A DNA stretch of 64,000 nt, from contig NC_018949.1 of the NCBI RefSeq assembly GCF_000304475.1, positions 514,119 through 578,118 on the forward strand, in the 5' to 3' direction. The notes under the pieces were generated by a model. That model was not told the DNA's origin. It worked only from the letters and a program-made list of their open reading frames with translations, and ran no database searches. This DNA comes from Kazachstania africana CBS 2517. Lineage: Eukaryota; Ascomycota; Saccharomycetes; Saccharomycetales; Saccharomycetaceae. Both the position numbers and the translations under genes were made by a program. Position 1 is the stretch's first letter, and every line of letters starts with the position of its first letter. This document shows, one piece after another, positions 18,208 through 28,200 of the stretch.

Positions 18208-19120
18208 TTACTGGGAAACATCGTCATCTTTAAATTTTGCCTGGTAAATCTGTTGAAGGTTGTATTTTCTATACTTCTTCACATAGTCACTGTTAACTAC
18301 GGACATACCAACATTATTCTTGAAACATTCAACAATGACCAAGAAGTCGTATTCTTTCAAATCAACTTTATGGGGATATTCACCACCTTTGGTAATCATC
18401 TTGACAACTTGATTGATGATATCCATCTTTGGTATCGTACTGAAATTTCTTCTATTAATCTCCACAGCAAATTTCAATGCTTTTGGATCCTTCTGTTCGT
18501 GGAAACGTGGTAAAACCACCTTTTCAATAAGTTTTGTAATTTGTTCCATGGAAGCACTACAGGAATACGTAATTGGTGTTAGTTTATTGATATATCTTGT
18601 TCTTTTCACTTTATTCGAAGGATCAGCGGATTCTTCCATGATCTTGGCAACTAAATGTTCTGGATCGATGGGACGTTTAGTCTTGCAGAAGATCACACAT
18701 TCACAATTCAAATCAATAAATTTCAGAAGTTCCTTCTTTTTCTCTTCTTTGGTCTTTAGAGCTTCAGCTTTCTTCAATTCAGCTAATTCTTTCTGAATTT
18801 GGTTCTCGATAGATAGCTCCTCCTCTGATTCTTCATCATTCTCATCATTTTCTTTTCTTAATTGTTCCAAGTCATCCTTGTAAACTTCTTCGACCTTTTC
18901 TTCCAGAAATAAACCTAATTCCTGCACTGCCAAACGTTCTTTCCTTCTAACACAAGTGGCATATATCCCTGAAGTACCAGGATCTAGAAATCCTGAGGAA
19001 ATTTTAAACTTTGGAAATTGTCAGTATTTAAACAAAACTGTAAACTTTGCAAATAAAAAAACATACTTTTTTCTTTTTTCTTGCATCATTCTGATCATTA
19101 GAGGAACGTTTTTCACCCAT
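18208..19120 (-). CDS. TAN1: tRNA acetyltransferase cofactor Tan1, spliced (intron 19009-19066)
   Basis: My model runs from ATG at 19120: exon 1 is 19067-19120 (18 codons, MGEKRSSN...RKKKK), intron 19009-19066 (58 nt), exon 2 18208-19008. The donor is consensus GTATGT, the branch point TACTGAC, the acceptor AAAG. A nearby CAG acceptor would lead straight into a stop (GAT TTC TAG), whereas AAAG restores FKISSGFLDPGTSGIYATC, conserved in S. cerevisiae Tan1, whose gene I recall as also having a short 5' intron. The product is 284 residues (289 in S. cerevisiae). The C-terminal two thirds is a THUMP domain that binds tRNA and presents C12 of tRNA-Ser and tRNA-Leu to Kre33 for acetylation. Confidence 0.92.
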
Positions 19121-19254
19121 TTTTAGTCCAGATAAAGCTCACTAGTCCTGACCTTATAAATTCAACTGCGATGACCTGCATCCTCTTTGGTTTCAATTTT
19201 TTTTTCGGCCGTATAGTGCTTAATGTGATATGAAAATATAGAAATTATATAAAT

Positions 19255-21948
19255 CTATCGTCTAAATAATCTAGCAAATCTGTCCGTTTTACTTTCATTT
19301 CCGTTCGATTCTCCGTCGAAATTGCTTCTTGAATCAGCATTATTCCCACCATTTGGTGAATCAGATTCTGAACCGGGGCTTGGCGATCTTCTTATCTTAC
19401 TCAACAGTAATGCAGCATTTTCCGGTTTGATACGAGAATATTTCCTCAATCTTACCTCTGGCTCGGCGAATTCTCTGGAATTCTTGGATTTTAACAGTTC
19501 AATACATTGATTTAGTTCGATAAAAGTTTCTTCCAGCGATTTTATATTATTCTCAATTGATGCAGGATCACTCGAATTCAAATTTGGTGTAGTTGGTGTT
19601 GCTGGTCTGATATTTTGTGCTTCAGGCAATGATAAGGGCGCAACTTCATCTTTTAGTGACGGGAAAATCTTTGGAATTATATCTTGTAGATATCTAACAT
19701 CGGTTTCGAAATTCAATACACTTTCGGGGCTGATACTATCTGGTGTCCCATGCAATAGTAAATCAATTAAGTTTCTCGTTAAAGAATCAAATTCTCTGAA
19801 AATCAATAGAGTTTGAACACTGTAAGGCAAATTGACCAAAGTAGATGCAAACATCATTTCTAAAAACTGAGCTACATCTACAATGGAAATATCAGGATCT
19901 TGTCGTATTTCGTGCGAACTCCAATCCAAGTCCACTGTCTCCAATATATCATAAATTTTGGAGTCAATCAACTCAATTAACTTGGTCTCTGCATAAGCTC
20001 TACTTTCTTTGAATCTCTTTATCGAGTTGAGACTGATTTCAATGTCAGGACTTTGCATAATATTCTCTAGAGTCATATAATTGCTGAATTCTTTCGTGGC
20101 TATGATAAAATAGTCCAAATTGATTAGAATTTGGGAAATTTCTTCTCTTGACGTGCTATCTAATTTAGATCTTATTTTATTGTTTACAACATCTGTAAAA
20201 ATAGAATCAATCGTTTTCACTAGAATATTATTCAGTGAATGAAGATCATGACGGTAAAATGTGGAAATAAAGCTGGCCAATTTACTATAAACTTTCTTCA
20301 CTAAAGTACATGTCATTGGGTAAAGAGGAGAGAACGGTAGGGTTACAACGAATTGTTCTTCATCGTTTTGATTAGCGTTTACACTTTCAATTAATTTAAG
20401 ATCAGCTTCTTTCATCCAACAGATCTTGATAACTTTATTGCATAAATTACGATCATTTATCAATAGTGGCATAAAATCATCATCGTTTAATAGTATTTGG
20501 AATTCCTTATCCATCGAACTGATTGATAATTCACAATAATTAGAAAAGTCGTGAATCAAAATATTATAGAGCGGCCCGATATCCAACTCATAATTTTCCA
20601 AAATTGAAATATAAATGCCCAGGAAATCTTTAAAATTAATTAAATTATCCTCATCCTCTTTTTCTACAGCTCTTTGAAGGTATAATTGCAAATAGGGTTG
20701 TAATCTTCTCATTAAATTATCCCAAAATTCATTTGTGGCATTATAATTATTATTAACAAGGATAAATTCAGTAGATTTATTCAAGTTTAAGTCGTAGAGT
20801 AAAAACCCTAAAATTTTCAGAAGATATTCCTGTAAAAATTCCAACGTTAAATTTTTAGCAAATGCATCTAGTGATATATCACCTGGTGTTGAACTCACAT
20901 TACCAAAGTTCTTCTTCCAAGTAATTGGATGTACAATTTTTGTTCTTCGAAATTCGTATTCACTGTTAAAATCAACAAGTAAATCGTCCAGTTCATTTAG
21001 TGACTTGAAAATCATGATAGCATCATATAATTCATTCAAATTGAAATAATTGTTAATATTCATTTCTTCTGTAGTGGCTTGATCTCTCATCGAGATTTCA
21101 ACTGGAGAGTTAAATTTAAAATTATTCAAATGCAAACTATCCCTTTTCTCCAGCCAACTAATTACAATCTCATCTCTGTAATGTTCAAAAATTTTGGTAC
21201 CAGCTTCAGTTAGATTTTTACCTAAATTAGAATTGAAAGAACTTTTAATCAAATTTACGCATTCATCTTTAATAACATTTTTCATGAAGGGAATGGAATC
21301 ATAAATTTCTTTCAAAAATTTGAAGTTGTAATTTATCTTGAATTCTTGAAGGTACAGTTTCTCTAAATTGTCTAAATTTTGTAAAGCTTTGAAAAATTTC
21401 TTTTCCGTAATGAGTTCCTGACATTTACTGGATAGTTCTAGAATTCTAACAATCTTAGAAATCAATATTATTGCTTCAGAGATTTTCAGGCTCGTCTTTT
21501 TATTGTTAACAAATACTTGTTTCTGTAGAATCAACTCGTTTGTGGATTGGGTAAGCAGCTTTTGAAATCTTTGAACTTCTAATGACAAATTTTGTTCTAT
21601 TGAGGTCTGAATATTAGAAACTTCATTGATGGACTTTTCCAATTTATCATTGATCTGAGAATCTTGTATTACTTGTAATTCTAGCCCTTGGAAGTTATCA
21701 TCAATAGATGTTTCTAACTCCCCAATAACCTGAACAAGCTGATCCTTTTCAATGGACTTTCTTAGGAATGGAACCCATTTATCAATGGGTTGAGAATTGA
21801 GATCAAACGTGTCATCCAAAGCTCTATTGTCCGTTAGATGAGAATCATTCCGGGATTTCCCTATATCCTTCTGAAGTGAAGTATTATCTGTGGCAGATGA
21901 CAGCAGTATCTTCTGGAACTCCTCTGTTAACCATGGTTCTTGTTCCAT
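19255..21948 (-). CDS. SEC15: Exocyst subunit Sec15
   Basis: 897 residues, against 910 in S. cerevisiae (YGL233W). It is a long helical-rod protein. The N-terminal coiled coil (about 80-140) and the C-terminal Sec15 domain (about 430-800, including the FREFDSLTRNLIDLLL segment) are recognisable. A disordered Ser/Gly/Asn-rich tail ends in SKTDRFARLFRR. Sec15 binds the Rab GTPase Sec4 on secretory vesicles and links them to the exocyst at the bud tip. Only 134 bp separate its stop from the TAN1 start. Confidence 0.95.
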   Translation of the reverse strand: MEQEPWLTEEFQKILLSSATDNTSLQKDIGKSRNDSHLTDNRALDDTFDLNSQPIDKWVPFLRKSIEKDQLVQVIGELETSIDDNFQGLELQVIQDSQINDKLEKSINEVSNIQTSIEQNLSLEVQRFQKLLTQSTNELILQKQVFVNNKKTSLKISEAIILISKIVRILELSSKCQELITEKKFFKALQNLDNLEKLYLQEFKINYNFKFLKEIYDSIPFMKNVIKDECVNLIKSSFNSNLGKNLTEAGTKIFEHYRDEIVISWLEKRDSLHLNNFKFNSPVEISMRDQATTEEMNINNYFNLNELYDAIMIFKSLNELDDLLVDFNSEYEFRRTKIVHPITWKKNFGNVSSTPGDISLDAFAKNLTLEFLQEYLLKILGFLLYDLNLNKSTEFILVNNNYNATNEFWDNLMRRLQPYLQLYLQRAVEKEDEDNLINFKDFLGIYISILENYELDIGPLYNILIHDFSNYCELSISSMDKEFQILLNDDDFMPLLINDRNLCNKVIKICWMKEADLKLIESVNANQNDEEQFVVTLPFSPLYPMTCTLVKKVYSKLASFISTFYRHDLHSLNNILVKTIDSIFTDVVNNKIRSKLDSTSREEISQILINLDYFIIATKEFSNYMTLENIMQSPDIEISLNSIKRFKESRAYAETKLIELIDSKIYDILETVDLDWSSHEIRQDPDISIVDVAQFLEMMFASTLVNLPYSVQTLLIFREFDSLTRNLIDLLLHGTPDSISPESVLNFETDVRYLQDIIPKIFPSLKDEVAPLSLPEAQNIRPATPTTPNLNSSDPASIENNIKSLEETFIELNQCIELLKSKNSREFAEPEVRLRKYSRIKPENAALLLSKIRRSPSPGSESDSPNGGNNADSRSNFDGESNGNESKTDRFARLFRR

Positions 21949-22272
21949 ATTCTAAGAAAGGGGTGATAATGCAAATTGGCGATCAAAATCTCAAATATTC
22001 TGCAGTGTCTCGTCAAATAAAAGCAACTGCTTGGGAAACCAGGATATATGTATCTATCTGAATTAACTTAATAACCCTCTTAGAGTGGCGGAACTGTTGT
22101 GTTTCTTGAATGATCTCTCTTAGATATGGCACTCTTTATTTTTTTTTTTCAGTTCCATCGGTTTTCCAATAATAAAATCTCTACCAAAAATAATAACAAT
22201 GAGGCTAACCAGTTATTTTTCAAGATATTTACAGTATAAACTATATAAGTCATTCTCTATGTCTATAAATGT
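21949..22272. other. Intergenic gap SEC15 upstream / ADE5,7 downstream
   Basis: 324 bp holding the SEC15 promoter and the ADE5,7 3' region. There is a T-rich stretch near 22139-22150 and AT-rich sequence up to the ADE5,7 stop. I see no further gene or strong motif. Confidence 0.5.
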
Positions 22273-24684
22273 TTAATTTCTGTTGATCCAGTTCTCTACG
22301 TTCTGTACTATACAACCAGGCTCCTTGGCATGTTGCTTTGCTGCCAAGTGACCGATTTCGTAGACAGTTTCTTTGGCTTCTCTTAGCAATTCTTTGACTC
22401 TGGCGACGTTCTGTTTCTTGATAATCAAGACCATACCTATACCCATGTTGAATGTTCTTAATATATCTTCATCAGGCACGTTTCCTGCTTTGCTTAACCA
22501 TTTGAAGACAGGAGGAACTTCCCATGTAGTCATATCAATCTGAGCCTGCAATTGTTCTGGCAATGCACGTGGAATATTCTCCACTAAACCTCCACCGGTA
22601 ATGTGTGCTAAACCTAGCAGTAATTTTTCTTTTATTGATGGAAGCAATTGCTTTACGTAGATCTTTGTAGGAACTAATGTGGCTTGTCCTACCGTTATAC
22701 TTTCCTCCCACGGACATTTGTCTTCCCAGCTTAAATCAACATGTTTTATGATCCTTCTGACCAAAGAATAACCGTTTGAATGGATACCATTGGAAGCTAG
22801 ACCAAGTAAGACATCGCCGGCTTGCATATTTTCAATCTTAGGTAGGATATTATTTTTCAGCACAGCACCTACTGCAGTACCATTTGTATCGTAATGTCCT
22901 GGGCCATACATACCTGGCATTTCCGAAGTCTCACCACCTATTAATGCACAACCACTTTCAATACAGCCGTCAGCAACACCAGAAATGAAGTCTGTGGCAA
23001 TTTGGGTATCTAGACTACCTGTGGCAAAATAATCCAAAAAGAACAGAGGTTCTGCACCTTGAACAACTAAATCATTGACATTCATGGCAACCAAATCTAT
23101 ACCGACAGTATCATGAATATTGGTCTCTTGTGCAATAAGTAATTTAGTGCCAACACCATCGGTGGCACCTACTAGTAGGGTTTCTGAAGTTTTGTAGCCG
23201 GCAGCTTCTAAGTCAAAAATACCACCGAATCCACCAATATCCGAATCTGTACCAGATCTTCTTGTAGATTTCACTTTATTTTTTATCTTTTGAATTAATA
23301 AGTTCCCATTATCAACAGAAACACCAGAGTCAGCGTATGTGATTGATTTGCCGTTAATATCTTGTTGTTTGAACGCACGATGTGCAATGTCTTTTCTATA
23401 GTAGCTATCTTTGAAGGTTATACTTTCAACTGCTATGTAAGCTTTCTGAACAGACTGTTCTAATGTTTCGGCCACAGCTGTTGCTGCAATTACTCTACCA
23501 CCAGATGTAAACAAGGTATTCTTGGCCTTGTCAAATGCTGTTCCTGCCTGGAAGATATATGAATCTTTTGGTAAGATTGAGGCATCGATCTTTATTTCGT
23601 TACCTTTTTCATAAGATTCAGGATAACCGCCAGCTGCAAGTACGACTGTCGTAGCAAATGCATTCTTTCTAATTCCAATATTTACCGAATCCAGTCTATG
23701 TTCAGCAGCAGCCAACATGACCTGTGCAAAGTCAGTAGCGTCATCTAACAATGTGAGAACACTCTGAGTTTCTGGATCTCCAAATCTGACATTATACTCA
23801 AGGACTTTAGCTTCACCACCCTTCGTAACCATTATACCGGTAAATAGTACACCGACAAAAGGCAAACCATCTTTTCTTAAACCGTCTATAGTAGCTTTAA
23901 TGATATTAGATTCAATATCTCTCAATAAACGAGGTGTAGCAATTGGTGCTGGTGCATAAGCCCCCATACCACCTGTATTTAAACCAGTGTCATTTTCACC
24001 AATACGCTTATGGTCTTGTGCTGGTGGTAAACTGAAATATGAGTAACCATCTGAAATTGTTAAGAGAGAAACTTCATCTCCTTCTAAGAACTCCTCAATA
24101 ATAACTGAATCACCAGCATCTCCGAATTGTTTATCTACCATTATCTTATGCAATGTCTCAACCGCTTCTTCGTGGGATGAAGGAATTACTACACCTTTCC
24201 CTGCTGCGAGACCATCAGCCTTGATAACAAATTTATAATCGGGTTCGTTCTTCTCGAGACCTAGCACGTAGTCTTTAGCAGTCTGATAATTGTCGAACGA
24301 TTGGTACGTAGCTGTTGGAATATTATGTCTTCTCATAAATTCCTTTGAAAAGGACTTTGAGCCTTCCATGATGGCCGCCTTGGCACTTGGACCAAACACA
24401 GGAATACCAACCTTCTGGAAGACTGTAGCGACACCATCGATTAGTGGTTGTTCGGGACCTGGAACAACCAGATCGATGTCATGACTCACAGCAAACTGCT
24501 GTAACTTCTCAAAATTAGCTGGAACCGGAGTCAGCTCAGGAATATTAACAACATTAGACATAGTAGCGGTACCACCATTACCTGGCGCTACATATATCTT
24601 GGATACAGATCGAGACTGCGCCAACTTCCACACAATAGCGTGCTCTCTTCCACCGTTTCCTAAAACTAAAATATTTAGGGACAT
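22273..24684 (-). CDS. ADE5,7: Bifunctional GARS/AIRS, purine biosynthesis
   Basis: 803 residues, against 802 in S. cerevisiae (YGL234W). The N-terminal half is phosphoribosylamine-glycine ligase (ATP-grasp): VLGNGGREHA at the start, VIKADGLAAGKGV, and HKRIGENDTGLNTGGMGAYAP. The C-terminal half (from about 440) is phosphoribosylformylglycinamidine cyclo-ligase (AIR synthase): DGVGTKLLIA, GGETSEMPGMY and HITGGGLVENIPR. It catalyses steps 2 and 5 of de novo purine synthesis in the cytosol. A Bas1/Gcn4-type TGACTC lies upstream, as expected for an ADE gene. Confidence 0.98.
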   Translation of the reverse strand: MSLNILVLGNGGREHAIVWKLAQSRSVSKIYVAPGNGGTATMSNVVNIPELTPVPANFEKLQQFAVSHDIDLVVPGPEQPLIDGVATVFQKVGIPVFGPSAKAAIMEGSKSFSKEFMRRHNIPTATYQSFDNYQTAKDYVLGLEKNEPDYKFVIKADGLAAGKGVVIPSSHEEAVETLHKIMVDKQFGDAGDSVIIEEFLEGDEVSLLTISDGYSYFSLPPAQDHKRIGENDTGLNTGGMGAYAPAPIATPRLLRDIESNIIKATIDGLRKDGLPFVGVLFTGIMVTKGGEAKVLEYNVRFGDPETQSVLTLLDDATDFAQVMLAAAEHRLDSVNIGIRKNAFATTVVLAAGGYPESYEKGNEIKIDASILPKDSYIFQAGTAFDKAKNTLFTSGGRVIAATAVAETLEQSVQKAYIAVESITFKDSYYRKDIAHRAFKQQDINGKSITYADSGVSVDNGNLLIQKIKNKVKSTRRSGTDSDIGGFGGIFDLEAAGYKTSETLLVGATDGVGTKLLIAQETNIHDTVGIDLVAMNVNDLVVQGAEPLFFLDYFATGSLDTQIATDFISGVADGCIESGCALIGGETSEMPGMYGPGHYDTNGTAVGAVLKNNILPKIENMQAGDVLLGLASNGIHSNGYSLVRRIIKHVDLSWEDKCPWEESITVGQATLVPTKIYVKQLLPSIKEKLLLGLAHITGGGLVENIPRALPEQLQAQIDMTTWEVPPVFKWLSKAGNVPDEDILRTFNMGIGMVLIIKKQNVARVKELLREAKETVYEIGHLAAKQHAKEPGCIVQNVENWINRN

Positions 24685-24897
24685 GTCTTCTTAACCTTTT
24701 AACAACTGTAACTTTGGATGGTTGATTCGCTTCTCGACAATAACTAACAGGAACAGAGAATTATCCACTCAATCGCAAGCTTGGTTGCCTTATATATAAG
24801 CTGAATAATGGACCTCTTCTCATAAAACAGAATCAATATGTCTTCGATGATTACAGGAATTAATCAAAAATTCTGTTTGATGCTCTCCGAACAAACA

Positions 24898-24903
24898 GAG
24901 TCA
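24898..24903 (-). promoter_or_regulatory. TGACTC element (Bas1/Gcn4 type)
   Basis: GAGTCA on the + strand reads TGACTC towards ADE5,7. It lies about 215 bp upstream of that gene and about 57 bp from the divergent MTO1 start. TGACTC is the core bound by Bas1-Pho2 and Gcn4 at purine genes. Six bases alone is weak evidence, but the context fits. Confidence 0.5.
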
Positions 24904-24959
24904 AAGTAGTCATAAAGAGATAGTACAGCCAAAGAAGTCAACTGGTAGCACGGCAGTAT

Positions 24960-26963
24960 ATGGGCTTTCAGGTCATGTTGGGGTTGCATGGACGCACCAT
25001 GTTGAGAAACAGTTGCAATAGAGTAGCTGGAAGACGTTATATAGCGTTAAATGCTGAGATCTCACGCGCTTTAGATACGAGTGCAGTTGTTCAAGACGTT
25101 GTTGTTGTTGGTGCAGGTCATGCTGGCTGTGAGGCTGCAGCAGGCTCAGCAAGAACTGGCACGAGGACGATGCTGGTGACTCCTGCATTGGAGAAGATTG
25201 GTACATGTTCGTGCAATCCATCGATGGGTGGTGTAGGAAAGGGCACGTTGCTGAAAGAAGTTGATGCACTTGATGGTGTGGCCTCAAAGGTCACGGACTT
25301 GGCTGGCATACAGTTCAAAATGCTAAACAGAAGCAAAGGCGCCGCTGTTTGGGGTCCCAGAGCCCAAATTGACAGGAAGTTGTACTTGAAGTACATGCAA
25401 GATGAGTTAAAAAATTATTCAAATTTGACATTAGTGGAAGGTAAAGTTAAAGATCTTATCATTGACGAAGAACACACTAAGGTTAGAGGGATACTGTTAG
25501 AGGATGGCACCATAATTAGGACAAATAACGTGGTAATTGCTACTGGGACTTTTCTCAATGCTGAAATTCATATTGGAATGGAAACTTTTCCTGCTGGTAG
25601 AATCAATGAAGCACCAACGTACGGCCTCAGTGAAACGTTTGCGGAGGCAGGTTTCAAGTTGGGAAGATTGAAGACGGGGACGCCAGCAAGATTAGATGCT
25701 CACTCAATCAATTTTGAAAACCTAGAGAAGCAATATGGCGATGATGAACCGCATCCGATGAGTTTTCTAAATGAATCCGTCTCTATCAGCAAAGAAAAGC
25801 AGATGTTATGTTATGGAACTAATACCACTCCAGAGTTACACAAGTACTTGTTTGGAAATTTGCATAAAAGTCTACATATAAGAGAGACCGTCAAAGGACC
25901 CAGATATTGTCCATCTATTGAAGCCAAAATAATAAGATTTAAGGATAAATTATCTCATAAAATTTGGTTGGAACCTGAGGGACTGGATTCCAACGTTATA
26001 TATCCAAATGGAATCTCGAATTCCATGCCCAAAGATGTTCAAGAAACTATGCTCAAGTTTATTCCCGGTTTAGAAAACGCCAAAATCATACAGCACGCAT
26101 ATGGTGTCGAGTACGATTATATCGATCCAAGACAATTAAAACCGACTCTAGAAACAAAACTAATAAATGGGTTATTCTTAGCGGGTCAAATAAATGGAAC
26201 CACGGGATACGAAGAAGCTTGTGCGCAAGGTATTATAGCCGGCATAAATGCCGGATTGTCTTCCCAAAAGAAGTTGCCATTGACGCTTTCTAGGTCAGAC
26301 GCTTATATTGGTGTTTTGATAGATGATTTAACGACTAAAGGTATCGAAGAACCATACAGAATGTTCACTTCAAGGTCAGAATTTAGACTTACAGTGAGAC
26401 AGGATAATGCCGATTTAAGACTCACAGAATTGGGATATCAAAAAGGCGCTGTGTCGAAGGAAAGGTATGCTAAATTTTTGACTCACAAGGCACAATACAT
26501 GGAGATAGTAAATAAATTGAAGTCGTTAAAGAGGAATAATATAGATTGGTCCACAAAACTGGATCTTACTGTGGCTCCGTCATCCTTAAACCGATCAGCA
26601 TGGGATATGTTTGCCTTCTCGGGTGTCTCACTAACAAGACTTTCTCAGCAGTTCCCAGAATTGGGCATTGATATATCGAACGTTCCAAGACACGTAATTT
26701 TAAAAATCGACGTTGAAGGAAAATACAGCCAATATATTAGCAAACAAAACCAACTAGTACGCGCATTCAAAGCTGATGAGGAACTATTACTTCCACAGGA
26801 CTATGATTACAATGACATGTCAAGTCTTTCCTCAGAGTGTAAACTTCTACTTAATCAAGTTAAGCCTATCACCATTGGACAAGCAAGAAGAATACAGGGC
26901 GTCACGCCCGCTGCACTTTTCGAGCTTTACAGGCTCATCCATCATAGAAAGTCAATCGTGTAA
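24960..26963 (+). CDS. MTO1: Mitochondrial tRNA wobble-uridine modification protein Mto1 (GidA/MnmG)
   Basis: 667 residues, close to S. cerevisiae Mto1. Residues 1-40 are rich in Arg, Asn and Ser with almost no acids, a mitochondrial presequence. Then come the FAD Rossmann motif [15 protein letters not shown] (about 47-61), the GidA signature [21 protein letters not shown], and [12 protein letters not shown] with the second GidA signature. Mto1 with Mss1 makes the 5-carboxymethylaminomethyl group at U34 of mitochondrial tRNAs. In-frame ATGs at codons 6 and 14 are alternative starts that keep most of the presequence. Confidence 0.96.
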   Translation: MGFQVMLGLHGRTMLRNSCNRVAGRRYIALNAEISRALDTSAVVQDVVVVGAGHAGCEAAAGSARTGTRTMLVTPALEKIGTCSCNPSMGGVGKGTLLKEVDALDGVASKVTDLAGIQFKMLNRSKGAAVWGPRAQIDRKLYLKYMQDELKNYSNLTLVEGKVKDLIIDEEHTKVRGILLEDGTIIRTNNVVIATGTFLNAEIHIGMETFPAGRINEAPTYGLSETFAEAGFKLGRLKTGTPARLDAHSINFENLEKQYGDDEPHPMSFLNESVSISKEKQMLCYGTNTTPELHKYLFGNLHKSLHIRETVKGPRYCPSIEAKIIRFKDKLSHKIWLEPEGLDSNVIYPNGISNSMPKDVQETMLKFIPGLENAKIIQHAYGVEYDYIDPRQLKPTLETKLINGLFLAGQINGTTGYEEACAQGIIAGINAGLSSQKKLPLTLSRSDAYIGVLIDDLTTKGIEEPYRMFTSRSEFRLTVRQDNADLRLTELGYQKGAVSKERYAKFLTHKAQYMEIVNKLKSLKRNNIDWSTKLDLTVAPSSLNRSAWDMFAFSGVSLTRLSQQFPELGIDISNVPRHVILKIDVEGKYSQYISKQNQLVRAFKADEELLLPQDYDYNDMSSLSSECKLLLNQVKPITIGQARRIQGVTPAALFELYRLIHHRKSIV

Positions 26964-27275
26964 ATAGTATATATAGGCATACAGATTAATGCATCCATAT
27001 AGCAGATCATTTTGGTTATCGATTCCACGACCCCACGTCAGGCTATCATACAAAAAAGTATGTAGCGTGCCACACAATTCGGTCAGTATGGTTTTCGCAA
27101 AACTCGTCATATTTAAATTTAGGAAGTTATCGGATGGGAAAATAGATAAGATCCTCGAGTGTTTTTGTTGATTAAAGGTACATAGTTGCAGCACGTGTAT
27201 GAGGAGCAGTCATCGTCAGGAACGTCAATATATTGCTTATAAACATTAGCTAAAAGTACTGTCTCTTTCTGAAAC
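26964..27275. other. MTO1-HAP2 intergenic region
   Basis: 312 bp: 3' region of MTO1 and promoter of HAP2. It contains one CACGTG (about 27193-27198), roughly 80 bp upstream of the HAP2 start. No small gene seen. Confidence 0.5.
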
Positions 27276-27965
27276 ATGTCTAATATCGAACAGCATTCAG
27301 TTTCGTTAAGTGAGGAGGCTGAAAATTATCCAGCATCTGAGTCAGAACCGTTACAGCAAGATCCCAGGTCTCCCATGAACTTGAGTACGTCCAGTGGGAC
27401 TCTAGTACCGACTTCTGCTGATCTATATTTATATAATAAGCTTAATGACTCTATAGGTAAGCCTGATATCAACGGGGAGGATAATATCAGTAGGGAAATT
27501 GAGGGAGAAGTCTCGCCAGCTTCCCAACCAGTTTCTGCCAGCTACGTATCGATAAATTCAGAGATATTCAAGGCCAGTAATGGGACGAATAATTCTACCT
27601 ACACAACGAAGCCTTTGAGAACTAATGAAGGTAGTAATGTAAAGGGCGAGCCAAACTCGTTAGTTCAAGAAAGTAATAGCAACAAAGACGACGCAACAGA
27701 AGAGAATGATAAAGATCTCACACCAGAACAGCCATTTTATGTAAATGCTAAACAGTACTACAGGATGCTTAAGAGACGGTATGCAAGGGCCAAGCTTGAG
27801 GAACATTTAAGGATATCTAAAGAAAGGAAACCTTATCTACATGAATCGCGTCACAAGCATGCGATGAGAAGGCCGAGAGGTCAAGGTGGTAGATTTCTTA
27901 CAGCTGCTGAAATTGAGGCTTTGAAAACGAGCAATGCTGACAGTCTGGACGATAAAGAAGACTGA
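27276..27965 (+). CDS. HAP2: CCAAT-binding factor subunit Hap2 (NF-YA)
   Basis: 229 residues, against 265 in S. cerevisiae (YGL237C). The NF-YA core spans about 152-213. The subunit-interaction helix is [20 protein letters not shown], then comes a linker, then the DNA-contact helix and GXGGRF loop ([19 protein letters not shown]). The N-terminal 150 residues are Ser/Asn/Glu-rich and not conserved. Hap2/3/5 with Hap4 activates respiratory genes at CCAAT boxes. Confidence 0.97.
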   Translation: MSNIEQHSVSLSEEAENYPASESEPLQQDPRSPMNLSTSSGTLVPTSADLYLYNKLNDSIGKPDINGEDNISREIEGEVSPASQPVSASYVSINSEIFKASNGTNNSTYTTKPLRTNEGSNVKGEPNSLVQESNSNKDDATEENDKDLTPEQPFYVNAKQYYRMLKRRYARAKLEEHLRISKERKPYLHESRHKHAMRRPRGQGGRFLTAAEIEALKTSNADSLDDKED

Positions 27966-28200
27966 TATAAATTAAAGTGAAAAAAAAATAAATAAAAAAT
28001 GGCTTTATATCTATAGTAATATTCTTAGAACTGGTAAGTAGAATGTATGTATAAAATGCTTATGTTTTAAGGGAAAGAATGGTTTTTTGTATTATAATTA
28101 TCATTGTTCTAGATGAAAAAGACCTACTGTAATTATGCGCTCTATGTTTGTATTATGCCTTTTCTACCACGAGTAGAGTTTATATACTTCTTTGCACACT

